DNA from: Smallanthus sonchifolius
Taxonomy: Eukaryota; Streptophyta; Magnoliopsida; Asterales; Asteraceae
Direction of reading: 5' to 3'
NCBI GenBank assembly: GCA_023525975.1
Contig: CM042035.1
Span: 34,935,001-34,999,000, forward strand
DNA: 64,000 nt
Made by a program: the position numbers and the translations under genes. The stretch's first letter is position 1. Every line of letters starts with the position of its first letter. Positions 33,246 to 43,881 of this stretch are shown piece by piece. The notes beneath the pieces are model-generated. The model was given only the letters and a program-made list of their open reading frames with translations, was not told the origin of the DNA and made no database searches.

Positions 33246-36200
33246 GGACAACCAAGGAGGACTATCAACAATACATGGTATGTGGATAGTGGTTGCTCTC
33301 GACATATGACAGGGAATGTGAAATTGCTTGAGGATGTGATTAAAATTGATGGTGGTTATGTGGCTTTTGCGGGTAATAAAGGCGGGTACATAACAGGCCA
33401 GGGAACGTTAAAGAATGACAAAGTAAAATTTGAAAAGGTGAATTATGTTGAGCAGCTGGAACACAATCTTTTAAGCGTATCACAAGTCTGTGACAAGAAG
33501 TTTTCGTTCCATTTCAACGATCATGAATGTTATATTCTGAAACCGGGTTTTGTGATTCCTGATGAATGGATTCTTATGAAGGCTCCAAGGAGAAATGACA
33601 CGTATGTCCTTGACATGAGTGTCGCCACTACAACGGATTCAATTCCAACATGTTTACTCTCCAAGGCGTCGGAATCTGATTCAATATTGTGGCACAGGAA
33701 GCTAGCTCACATAAACTATAGGAAAATGAACTACATTGTTAGGAATGATCTTGTGCTTGGTATTCCGAAAATGAAATTCTCAGTTCCTGAGGATTGTATA
33801 CCGTGCAAGAAGGGGAAGCAAAGAAAGAAATCTCACAAATCGAAATCGACAAATTCTATCGTAACTCCTTTGGAATTGCTGCATATGGATTTGTTCGGTC
33901 CAATAAGTATTAGGAGCATTGGTGGGAAATCGTACTGTTTGGTAGTAACTGATGATTACTCCAGATTTTCATGGGTTAAGTTTCTTTCATCTAAAGCTGA
34001 AACCACTGAGTTGGTTCAATACTTAATCCTGGGTTTGGAGAATTTATTAAATCTGAAAGTCAGAAGAATCAGGAGTGAAAATGGCAGCGATTTAAGAATA
34101 GCAAAATGGGCTTATTCTGTTTATAAAAAGGAATTCATCATGAATTCAGTGCGCCATATGTTCCTCAACAAAACGGTGTCGCTGAACGAAAGAACAGGAC
34201 GTTGGTCGAAACAGCTCGCACGATGCTTGCAGATTCTAAGCTACCAGTCACCTTTTGGGCTGAAGCTGTGAATACTGCGTGTCATGTTTTGAACAGGGTC
34301 TTGACCGTCAAGCGACATAACAAGACTTGCTATGAATTGTTAAACAATCGAAAGCCGAATCTGGAATATTTACTACCTTTTGGTAATCCGTGTACTCTAC
34401 TGAAGGTTCGAGATGTCCCGACAAAATTCAGTGCGAAGGCTATTGAAGGGATTTTTCTGGGGTATGTGGCTAATTCGACTACCAAGAGGGTTTATAACAA
34501 AGAGACACGCCAAGTTGAAGAATGGTTCCATATTGACTGTTCAAATCGATCTTTACCACAAATGGCGATTGGTTCGGATTGGGCATTTGATTATGAAAAC
34601 TTATTCAAGTCTTTTCATTTACCTTCTGGCATTTCTGATGAAGATGCTGCTGTTCTTTATGATTCTTGTCAAGATGCACAGCATAATGGATTTCTACCAA
34701 ATGCAGTTCCCAATTCATCGATTCCTTCTATTTCTGCTCCCGATCCTAATGTTGCTTCTTGTTCCGGTCCACAAGATTCAGAGAGTGAGGAGGATAATGC
34801 TATTTTTCAAGATTCTTCTGCTGATCCGCTGTTGAGTGATGATCCATTACCTTCGACACAGGATCAGGGGGAGATTCCAACAAATTTAGACTCGGAAATT
34901 CCAATTCCTCAAGATTATTCTTATCAATCTGAATCTACTCAAGTTGACGTGTTGCCGGTTCCTGAGGTCGCATCCATCAAGGAACTCAAAAATAATCCGA
35001 TGACAAATATAATTGGAAATTTACAGGATGGAGTGAAAACTCGTTCTCTTGTTGACAATACTTGTTTGTATACTTGCATTAAAGATTCTGGTGTTCTTGA
35101 TGATTGCTCACATTCTTGCTTTATTTCACAGGTTGAACCCAAGAATGTAGAGATGGCTTTAAATGAAAATAACTGGATAGAAGCTATGCAGGAAGAACTA
35201 GCTCAATTTGACAAACTGAAGGTTTGGAATCTGGTCGATTTACCGAAAGGTGCGTATCCGATAGGAACAAAATGGGTGTTTAAATGTAAAAAGGACGATC
35301 GAGGTGTCGTGGTACGCAATAAGGCAAGATTAGTTGTCCAGGGTTTCAATCAACAAGAAGGAATTGATTACACTAAAGTTTATGCGCCGGTTGCGAGGCT
35401 CGAAGCTATAAGGCTGTTTCTAGCTTTTGCTTCCTTTAAAGGTTTTAAGGTGTTTCAATTGGATGTCAAGAGTGCATTTTTATATGGAAAGGTCAAGGAG
35501 GAAGTCTATGTGTGTCAGCCGCCGGGGTTTGAAGATCCACTGAATCCGAACATGTTTTTCAAGCTAGATAAGGCCCTCTATGGTCTTCATCAGGCTGCTC
35601 GTGCGTGGTATGAGACTTTATCCACACATCTTTTGGCGAATGACTTTGTTCGTGGAAAGATCGACTCGACCTTATTCATAAAGAAATCAGGGGGAGATTA
35701 CCTACTGGTACAGATTTATGTGGATGATATTATATTTGGCTCGACAAATGAAGGGTTGTGCAAAGAATTTGAGGGTGTTATGAAGTCGAAATTTGAAATG
35801 TCTGCGATGGGAGAGTTATCGTTTTTCTTAGGTTTACAAGTAAATCAAAAGAAAGATGGTTTCTTTATTCATCAGTCCAAGTATGTCAAAGACATCTTGA
35901 GCCGGTTCAAGATGGAGGACTGTACTTCATACGATACTCCAATTCCGGTCAATCATAAGTTAAATTCTGACCCGGAAGGAAAAGATGTGGACTGTCGACT
36001 TTATAGAGCTATGATTGGATCCCTCGTGTACTTAACCGCTTCAAGGCCGGATATAATGTTTGCCGTGTGTATCTGTTCCAGATTTCAGGAAAAACCAAAA
36101 GAATCTCACTTAATTGCTGTGAAAAGAATCTTTCGGTATTTAAAAGGAAAACAACGTTTAGGGCTATGGTATCCTCATGGTTCTAACTTTGATTTCAATG

Positions 36201-36661
36201 CTTATACTGATTCTGATTTTGGTGGTTGTTGTCTGGACAGGAAATCTACAACAGGTGGTTGCCAGTTCTTAGGTAATCGACTTGTATCCTGGCAATGCAA
36301 AAAGCAAACCACAGTCTCGATTTCAACATGCGAAGCAGAATACATCGCTGCTGCAAGTTGCTGTTCACAGATCCTGTGGATACAACAACAATTGAGAGAT
36401 TACGGTTTGAATTTCACAGGAACCCCTATGTTTATTGATAACAATGCTAATATGTCCATAACGAATAATCCTGTTAAACATAGTAAAACTAAGCACATCG
36501 AAATTCGATATCATTTTATCCGTGATTGTGCAGAGAAAAGGTTGATTGAGCTGGTCAAGGTACATACTGAAGATAATTTTGCTGATTTGTTCACTAAAGC
36601 ATTTGATCGTACCAGGTTTGAGTTCCTAATTAAAATGATTGGTATGATCAATCCCGAATAA
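33246..36661 (+). pseudogene. P1 Pol: protease, integrase, RT, RNase H (one frameshift)
   Basis: In frame with gag after TGA and TAG (33243-33245). Protease active site WYVDSGCSRHMTGN at about 33272. Integrase zinc finger WHRKLAHINY...CIPCKKGK (about 33690-33810), then the catalytic aspartates in HMDLFGP and VTDDYSRF. A 1-bp deletion near 34091 (in the SENGSD region) shifts the frame, which resumes at 34202 and runs open to 36661. RT has KARLVVQGFNQQEGIDY, FQLDVKSAFLYG and catalytic YVDD at 35718. RNase H has AYTDSDFGGC, CEAEYIAAA and SKTKHIEIRYHFIRD. These enzymes would copy the RNA and integrate the DNA. All catalytic motifs are visible; only the single-base deletion separates it from an intact Pol. 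Confidence 0.94.
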
Positions 36662-38179
36662 AAATTTTTCAAAATCAGAATTTCATGGAAAAATTTTCTT
36701 TTAGTTTCTTTTATTGCTTTATTACATTTCTGCAGTTACATTTTCAGTCAAAAACTCTAAATTATAAAAAGTCAAAACAAATTGAAAAATATAAAATTTG
36801 ACCTCATTTGAGGTTAGAGAAGAAATGATAGTACATCAGTGATTAGTTCATTTCACACGACCTTAGTAGACCTTGATATATGAATGTTTAAAATAAGTTG
36901 ATTTGATCTAAATTTCAAAGTCTGCATAAATAAGAAATGATAGTGTTATGAATGTTCTATTCTTGATAATTTGTTTTAAAATTTGTGTATAAAATTTGAA
37001 ACATGAATTGTTAATAGGCTAAAAGCGTTTTGAAACTAATAGTAGTGTGAAAATTAAATATAATATGATTACATCTGTGATTTAAACCCATTTTATGCCT
37101 GGGTGTGTGTGTTAAAAGATCACTATCAGATAAAGAATATTAGCTTTTAATAAGGATTTTCCTATGAGATCAGTTTCGGGTTATGTCCTTAGCACTATTC
37201 ATTCGATTTGCTTCAGTGCCCATGTCCCGAAAAGCATGTAATTTGAAGTATAATCAAGATATGTACTTGACAACATCTGTCAATCATATACTAGCCCTTG
37301 GATCATATTGATACATTATCTTTACTGATTCCATTGAATTCATAATCCAGATAACAGTTGGATTCTCGTACCTGTATCTTATGATTCCACAAATATAAGC
37401 CAAAACATTGAATCATTCGATTCTGAATCCCATTGATTTCTATACAATCCAATTTGGATTCTGCTATTCATGTGCTAAGTGATGTCTCCTCATTCTGAAT
37501 ATTCGGAAAATTTTTAGTAAAATCTTATATGTGTCTTGAAGATAGTGCATTTATTTTCTATTTGGCATATATGTGGGGTACACGATGTTTTATCATCTAA
37601 ATGGTACTAAATCACATGAATTTGGAGAATAAACGCTTATAGTTTCAAATAATATAATATTGACAATTTTAAGAATTCAGGCTTTATATTTCAAATTCGG
37701 TATAAATAAGAGAACATTTTATAACCTGATCTTATTTACTTTGAAATTTATCGCGTATCATTTCAAATGTCATTCAAATTGAATGAGCTTCAAAATGAAA
37801 AAGATGCAAAGTGCACAAGACTGAGTTGGAAGGCTTCATACTATAGGTTACCCTTTATTATTCATAATATGTGTGATGAATTAATTGAATACTGATATGA
37901 TCTTCTTGCTCATGATGTTTAAACCAAAAATATGTCATTTCAGTTTATTTAGAGAAAAATCAAAAATATGTGATTCTGTTTGTACAGAGAAAAACCAAAA
38001 ATATGTGTTTCCGTCTGTATAGATAAAATTCAAAAAGATTTTATTTTTTACTTTCCATGAAAATTCCAAACTTTTATTAAAATTGTTCGGGATTGGATCA
38101 AATATGTGTTGCTGACGGAAGTTCGGGATTTGAAAGTTTGAAGTTGGTAAATTTTGTTCAAGGCAAAAAGGTTGAAAAA

Positions 38180-38420
38180 GCAATTAAGTTCGCCTGTGTA
38201 CAGTGAAGCGAACTTATAATGTTCGCTTAAATCGGTGAAGCGAACTTAATCTTCTGTCTGAGGTGAAGCGAACTTAAGGATGAAGCGAACTTATCTTGTT
38301 CGCCGAAGGATTGTTAAGCGAACTTAACAAGTTCGCTTAGTCAAGCGAACTTATTCTGTTTAAGATTTGATTCAGGCGAACTTGTCATGTTCATCGTTTT
38401 CATCAGAACAAGCGAACTTA
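38180..38420. repeat. Palindrome and half-site cluster upstream of third ORF (1)
   Basis: About ten AAGCGAACTT units, several paired as palindromes (for example AAGCGAACTTAACAAGTTCG at about 38315-38338). Same motif as the LTR array. Confidence 0.85.
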
Positions 38421-38747
38421 TCCCAAATTTCTCAAAATTTTAAATCTGTGTTGTGAGTGCTATTTTTTGGTTGTTTCTTGATCGAAATCTCATTACGAAT
38501 CTAACAAAGGTAATTTCGTTGGATTTCATCCGCCATATTGAGCGTATTCGATGGTTTTTTGATTTTGGTTTTCGTCGGACTGTTTCAAGCCTGCTTTTGA
38601 CCTAATTTTTGACCGTTATATAAAATTGAACCTCATTGTTGGTTAGATTGTGATATTCGATTGATTGTATAGGATTATTTCATGATTTGATCTTGTTTTG
38701 CCAAAATTTGAATTCTCTGTGTTTGAATTTGAACCGTCTCAGGTTCA

Positions 38748-38850
38748 AGCGAACTTGTTCCAAGCGAACTTGTTCGAAGCGAACTTGTCAGGCGAACTTA
38801 ATAAGTTCGCCTCTTGCACTACTAAGCGAACTTATTAAGTTCGCCTAGGG
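38748..38850. repeat. Palindrome and half-site cluster upstream of third ORF (2)
   Basis: Three CAAGCGAACTTGTTC-like half-sites followed by two full palindromes (about 38788-38812 and 38823-38847). Confidence 0.85.
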
Positions 38851-39033
38851 GTCAGAAGTGAAAAAGAGTTGTGATTTTTTTTTCTGTTTGAAATTAAAAA
38901 AAAAAAAAAAAAAAAATTGTTTGAACCTTTTTAAAATTTTTTGTTGTTGTTAATGATTGTGTGTCTTATTAAAAGTGTGTTTCATATATGTGTACGTGTT
39001 CTAATGTTTGTTAAGTTGTCCAATTTTTCACAG

Positions 39034-42000
39034 ATGGCTCGACGTGTCGAATACAAGCATAATCAAGTGGCTTTATTAGATCCTAATTTGCCGGAAGCTG
39101 TTCATTTTCAAGGCATAATCAATTTTCTAAATCGATCAAGATTGCATGTTGCATTATCTGCGGATCCTTATATCAGCTTGGTGTATATACAACAATTCTG
39201 GGATACCGTACATCAAGATATTGACGTGGAACCGCATGTCCTTCGTGCCACAGTCAATAATACCGAGATTGCAATTTCAGAAGCGACAATTCGTACTGCT
39301 CTTGCTTTGGGTGGAAATGCTGAAGATTCAATTTCTTATCCTAATACTCTTATTATGGGTTGTTTTCAAAGGATGGGTTATCGTGGACGACAAAATGATA
39401 CTCAAGCTCGGAAAGGTGGATTAGTGGGTGAATGGAGGTACTTTATGCATGTGATTATACAATGCATCTCTCCACGAAAAGCTGGTACAGATGGCTTGAA
39501 GATGGCACTTCAAACAACAATGGTGGCTTTAACATTGAATAAACGATTCAATTTTCCATTGTATTTTTATAGGGAGATGGTCATGCAGATTAATCCAGCT
39601 GAAGGTCAAGGTTTTTTGATGTATCCAAGATTTATTCAAATGATACTCAATCATCTTATTCCGGATCTTCCACAACATGCTATCAGATTGAATTTGACAC
39701 CGATGTCAAAACGTATCTTTACCGATTGTTCAAAGGTGAAACAGCAAAATGCTGCGTTGATTCCGGTTAATACTCCATTGTTTGGGCACTTAATCAATCC
39801 TGATTATGTTGCACCACCTAATGATAATTGGTTTCATCCAAATGAACTTGCTCAAGTTCAAGGAGCTAACGTTCCAGTACAACAACAACTGCAACAACCA
39901 CAACAACCTGCCCAACAACAACAAATACCAGTTCCACAAATTCAAGTTCAACAACCACAAATACAAGTTCCTGTACAACCTCAAATTCCTATTCCTGAAC
40001 AAGTTCCTATTCCACAGGTTGCAGTTAATATTCCTATTCAGGAACCAGTTCTAGAAGAGGTCGTTCATGATCCTAATCAAGATATGGGTATGAACATGGA
40101 TGATTTTGTTGATGAAGCTGTGAACTCGCCCATTCATGAACAAGAAGGGAATGTGGTAACAGACGCTGAGTCTAGTTCAAGTTCAAGTGATACTTCATCA
40201 TCTGATGATGACAGCACTGATTCTGATGAATCTAGAGATTTTTTTCCAGGTCATTATGAACGGTTGGCTGCTATTCCACTGGCTAATGCTGGAAAGCGTA
40301 TTAAATCTCAAGCCAGACGACCACGACGCAAGTCTGTTCGGGATCCTCCTTCCGGTTCAGTTCTTGGAAAAAGATCGTTGGTAGATGAAAGTTCTGACAC
40401 TGATAGTGACTTTAATCCTGATCCTTCACGACAAAAGTTAATGTCTGCTTCAATTGTGGCTGCACAATCTTCTCAAAGAATTGAGGATGCAAATTTTGTT
40501 GCTTCTCTGATTGTTACTCCTCCAAGTTCTAAGGATCCATCTCCAGTTCCATCTCCTAATCCTACAGCGATTCCTACTACTTCAAGTCCTTCTATTCCAC
40601 AATCCACAGCTGGTCCATCAAAGCCTTCTGATTCTGATAGGATTACTTTCCTTGAATCTCAAGTGCTTACTTTACAAACACAAGTTAACTCTCTTGTGTC
40701 GATTGATTCTCAACGACAGCTGGTGATTCAGACTCAAGCTCAACAGATTGCTGATATGCAAGCATTAGTGTCCAAACTCGTTCAGCGTCTTGACGCTAAG
40801 GGGGAGTTGAGGATACCTGATACTTGTCACGCTGAGTCAATACAAAGACGTGATGATGAAGACAATGATCCTGCTGGAAATATTGAGGGTGATCGTCAAT
40901 ACACTGACGCTAATCCTATATCTAGAGTTCAGGGGGAGTCGACATCACAATCTCTTGAAGGAAACAAAGATAAAGATACTTCGGGAAATAATGAAGAAGA
41001 AATTCTATTATTAGAATTCTTTCAAGATTCAGAAGAAGAGGCTGAAAAGATTGAATGTCTTGATGACATTGACGATTTATTCAATGACATGGAAGATGAT
41101 ATGTCAGACACTGAGATAGAAGAAGGAGAAATAGTGGAGATTGAAATAGAGAAAGATAAAGATAGTGTTACATATGAAGGCTGTGACGGTCTTAAGGTGC
41201 CGTATAACTTCATCCAAGAGGATGTTGTTCCTGAATTCTCTTATGACGGAATAACTGACTCTATGGACTCTATTGAAGACGTCACATTGCCTGATGATAC
41301 AGCTGAGTCAAAGATGGATACTGATGATGAGAATCTTCAATTCAATAAGAGTGCTGAAACTGAAACTACTCACACTGAGTCTCCAAAGATTAATGAAGAA
41401 CCTGTGATGTTTAGAGATACAGGTATGACACGAGAACAGTGGAGAGAAGTAGTAAATAGTTGGATGAAGGTACAACCCAAGTCTCCAATACAACCTGCTC
41501 AGAAAGAAAAATATGTGAATAAAGAGCAGTGTATAGGAAGGATCATTAGTTGGTTTTATGATGGTGAATCAAAATTGTTTGTAATCAAACGATCTGACGG
41601 TGTTCAATACTTAAAGCCAAGGATCAAATATTTCAATACCTTGCCGAGGTGTGAAATAAATGGTCTAGCTTCAAAGCCTCTCATAAATAGATCGAAGAAT
41701 GGTTTGGCTTATGTGATAGCAAACCTGATAAAGAAAGAAGGTAGTTCGGGTAAGTATGAAAGGCTGAAACCACAGAAGGGAAAGAGAGTGAAGAACACAG
41801 ATCCTAAGACTGGGAAAGTAACCTGGAGATACAAGTACAGACCAGTGCGTGCTATACACAAGATACCATTAAAGAATATTCCTCAAGACTTTCTTGGGAA
41901 TATGAAATGGTGGTATGTTGATGTCAATACTGGTGAAGAAAGGGTTGAAGATAAAGATAATAAGGTCATTGTGTGTTTCTATGACGCAATGAATCTTATT

Positions 42001-42165
42001 AATTTTTCAAAGAAAGATCAGAGGATGTTGCGAAAGAATGAGATAATGTATACTGATGAATGGATAGAACAAGGTCTACAGTATAAAAGAGTTTTGGAGA
42101 TATGCAGAAGATACGGTGTGCATGCTGGCAGCAGACTACCGGATAACTGGAAGACTTTAAGATAA
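39034..42165 (+). CDS. Sirevirus third ORF ('env-like' position), 1043 codons, open
   Basis: I chose the ATG at 39034 (MARRVEYKHNQVALLD) because the related copy at 48846 starts at the same place; an in-frame T-rich stretch upstream encodes hydrophobic residues without a conserved ATG. Parts: N-terminal globular domain, residues 1-265 (YIQQFWDTVHQD, GEWRYFMHVIIQCISPRKAG, GFLMYPRFIQMIL), similar from memory to ORFs downstream of pol in Asteraceae Sireviruses; Gln/Pro/Val repeats about 280-340; acidic Ser/Asp stretch about 372-400; basic, possible nuclear signal about 421-437 (KRIKSQARRPRRKSV); coiled coil about 529-589; acidic region about 655-765; C-terminal domain about 796-1043. No signal peptide or membrane segment is evident, so an envelope function is not supported. 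Function unknown. It is fully open although gag and pol of the same element are broken. Confidence 0.85.
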   Translation: MARRVEYKHNQVALLDPNLPEAVHFQGIINFLNRSRLHVALSADPYISLVYIQQFWDTVHQDIDVEPHVLRATVNNTEIAISEATIRTALALGGNAEDSISYPNTLIMGCFQRMGYRGRQNDTQARKGGLVGEWRYFMHVIIQCISPRKAGTDGLKMALQTTMVALTLNKRFNFPLYFYREMVMQINPAEGQGFLMYPRFIQMILNHLIPDLPQHAIRLNLTPMSKRIFTDCSKVKQQNAALIPVNTPLFGHLINPDYVAPPNDNWFHPNELAQVQGANVPVQQQLQQPQQPAQQQQIPVPQIQVQQPQIQVPVQPQIPIPEQVPIPQVAVNIPIQEPVLEEVVHDPNQDMGMNMDDFVDEAVNSPIHEQEGNVVTDAESSSSSSDTSSSDDDSTDSDESRDFFPGHYERLAAIPLANAGKRIKSQARRPRRKSVRDPPSGSVLGKRSLVDESSDTDSDFNPDPSRQKLMSASIVAAQSSQRIEDANFVASLIVTPPSSKDPSPVPSPNPTAIPTTSSPSIPQSTAGPSKPSDSDRITFLESQVLTLQTQVNSLVSIDSQRQLVIQTQAQQIADMQALVSKLVQRLDAKGELRIPDTCHAESIQRRDDEDNDPAGNIEGDRQYTDANPISRVQGESTSQSLEGNKDKDTSGNNEEEILLLEFFQDSEEEAEKIECLDDIDDLFNDMEDDMSDTEIEEGEIVEIEIEKDKDSVTYEGCDGLKVPYNFIQEDVVPEFSYDGITDSMDSIEDVTLPDDTAESKMDTDDENLQFNKSAETETTHTESPKINEEPVMFRDTGMTREQWREVVNSWMKVQPKSPIQPAQKEKYVNKEQCIGRIISWFYDGESKLFVIKRSDGVQYLKPRIKYFNTLPRCEINGLASKPLINRSKNGLAYVIANLIKKEGSSGKYERLKPQKGKRVKNTDPKTGKVTWRYKYRPVRAIHKIPLKNIPQDFLGNMKWWYVDVNTGEERVEDKDNKVIVCFYDAMNLINFSKKDQRMLRKNEIMYTDEWIEQGLQYKRVLEICRRYGVHAGSRLPDNWKTLR

Positions 42166-42195
42166 AGACTGAAGACAGAAGATCAAGCTATTGTC

Positions 42196-42206
42196 AAGGG
42201 GGAGTC
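42196..42206 (+). other. P1 polypurine tract
   Basis: AAGGGGGAGTC immediately before the 3' LTR; the plus-strand primer. Lies 30 bp after the third ORF stop. Confidence 0.92.
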
Positions 42207-42688
42207 TGTTAGGACATAGATTTGTAATGACAAAAGCTTGTAATAGTTAGATTTTATGTCTTTATGTTTTGTCATGAAATTGTAAAGTTGCTAAGTGTTT
42301 TTAGTAGTAAGCCTAGAGGCGAACTTAGTTAAGTTCGCCTGACCTATCAGAGGCGAACTTAATAAGTTCGCTTAGGCATAGCTGAGGCGAACTTGTTAAG
42401 TTCGCTTAGTCTGTTTCAGGCGAACTTAACTAAGTTCGCTTACATCAGTTTTGGTTCTATATATATCTGTTACAGAGTCATTAGACAGGAGGGTTGAACA
42501 GAATTGAACAATTGTCTGATTGAGTCTGTAACCATTGTTTTTCTGAATATAATCGAAAAGTTTATTTACGCGTGTTGTTTTGGATTGTCGGTTAGTATAC
42601 AAATCGGTAACGCGAAGGATTCCGCACTTCGTGTTATATCAACGTCATATCACGAGTTTGATCAGTAGCTGAGTTACCTGGACCTACA
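42207..42688 (+). repeat. P1 3' LTR
   Basis: 482 bp with the same ends, palindromes and TATA box as the 5' LTR; followed by CACAC, the target duplication. Confidence 0.95.
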
Positions 42689-42693
42689 CACAC

Positions 42694-43881
42694 CTAGGCA
42701 TAAAATGGGTTCAAATCACAGTTGTAACATATGCAATTATGTTTTCACACTACTATTGGTTCAGTGACGCTTTTAGTCTACTGGCAATTCAAATTATATG
42801 CATACACAACACTATCATTTCCTATTTGTGTAGTCTCTGAAGTTTAGATCAAAACATATAATTCAGATATATTAACGTAAAGCACCAACCAGTTAATCTA
42901 AGGTCATGTGTGAAAGAACATCTACTGATGTACTATCATCTCTTCTTTAACTTCAAGTAATGTCGATTTTATCTTTTTCAATTTGTTTGGCTTTTTCAAA
43001 ATCTTTATGAAAGAAAGTAAAACAAACGAAAATAAACTTGTCCTTGAAAACATTTTAAGAAAAACATTTTATTTGGTTACTTAGGATTAAGCAATTCAAT
43101 CAATTAAAAACTCAAACCAATGTAATGTAATTGAATGTCATTGCCTCTGTCACCAACACAGTTCTGTACTCCCCCTGTCCTGTAGACTCCCCCTCAACTA
43201 GTCAAATGGGTACATCAACGACTTTATGCTCACCATCGTCATCCTAAGTTTCAGGTTATCATTTGGAGTTTGTAAAACTCTTTCCAAAACACTGTTAACA
43301 ATACAAAGCGTTTATTTACACCGTGTTGTTGATTGAGTTACACGTTGCACGTTGATCATGGATTCCGCACATTATCACCGTGTCGTACCGTGATTCTAGA
43401 GATACGTCACGCAACGAATCGGGACCTACAAGTGGTATCAAAACATTTGCTCGTGATTTGTGGTTGATTTTTGTTGATTAGAGACATTTTTTGTGTACAA
43501 TTTGAGAAGAAATTGGTCATTTTTGAATATTTTGTATCCGTGGAGTTTTCAAGTTCTTGAAACTGATTTTACTGCTGATTTTGTGGATTTGAGGTGAATT
43601 TTGATGAAATTAATCCGATAGAAGTGTTCGAATTGATAAAATACGATATCCTAAGTTTCAGGTTATCATTTGGACTTTGTAAAACTCTTTCCAAAACATT
43701 GTGTGTGACATATTCTCCCCCTTGAGCATCAAGTCGTTGAATCAAATAGATTCTCAGTTATCAACAACTCTTTACTCTTGCAGATGTCATTCCCTGTCAT
43801 GTGCTATGAAGAACCACTATCAACAAACCAAATGTTATTAATAGTTCCTCTTGGTTAATCCTGCACATCCATCAAGAAACA
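42694..43881 (-). other. M1 spacer right of P1, with PPT-like tracts and pol-loss junction
   Basis: Noncoding. On the minus strand, just after the Gag stop, a WFVDSGSS-HMTGN protease motif (about 43785-43835) is followed by unrelated sequence: pol is missing. AGGGGGAG tracts lie at about 43170-43200 (two) and 43710-43722 (one). A 51-bp direct repeat (43241-43291 and 43648-43698) brackets an inserted LTR/PBS/leader fragment. Confidence 0.8.
43293..43647 (+). repeat. LTR-end/PBS/leader fragment inserted in M1 spacer, inverted
   Basis: Plus-oriented (opposite to M1) fragment with an M-type LTR 3' end (TTTATTTACACCGTG...GGGACCTACA), a PBS-like TGGTATCAAAAC at about 43433 and leader sequence. M2 lacks it at the matching place (about 52500-52560). 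It is flanked by a 51-bp direct repeat of host sequence. Confidence 0.88.

Larger units (their letters stand above)
36662..39033 (+). other. P1 spacer between Pol and the third ORF
   Basis: 2.37 kb, noncoding. The first 1.4 kb (36662-38050) has inverted homologues in M1 (27728-28871 and 42694-43160) and M2 (51000-52440). A palindrome cluster at 38180-38420, a second at 38748-38850, then an A run (about 38897-38919) and T-rich sequence. The last bases, TTTTTCACAG before ATG, look like a 3' splice site. Confidence 0.75.
28872..42688 (+). mobile_element. P1: Sirevirus (Ty1/copia) with third ORF, complete but disabled
   Basis: 13,817 bp bounded by two 482-bp LTRs that differ at about two positions by eye, with a perfect target duplication CACAC (28867-28871 and 42689-42693). 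It carries a PBS, gag (broken), pol (one frameshift), a 2.4-kb spacer, an open 1043-codon third ORF and a PPT. The near-identical LTRs mean a recent insertion. Large size, third ORF and AGGGGGAG tracts fit the Sirevirus (Maximus/SIRE) lineage. Confidence 0.95.

Noticed and set aside
34202..36661. A separate 819-codon gene
   Set aside because: It is the second part of P1 Pol after a 1-bp deletion; P2 shows the same region in one frame with integrase.
38941..39033. Hydrophobic N-terminal extension of the third ORF, a possible signal peptide
   Set aside because: T-rich untranslated sequence encodes Phe/Leu/Val in any frame; the ATG is not conserved in the copy at 48846 and the protein body starts MARRVEY in both.
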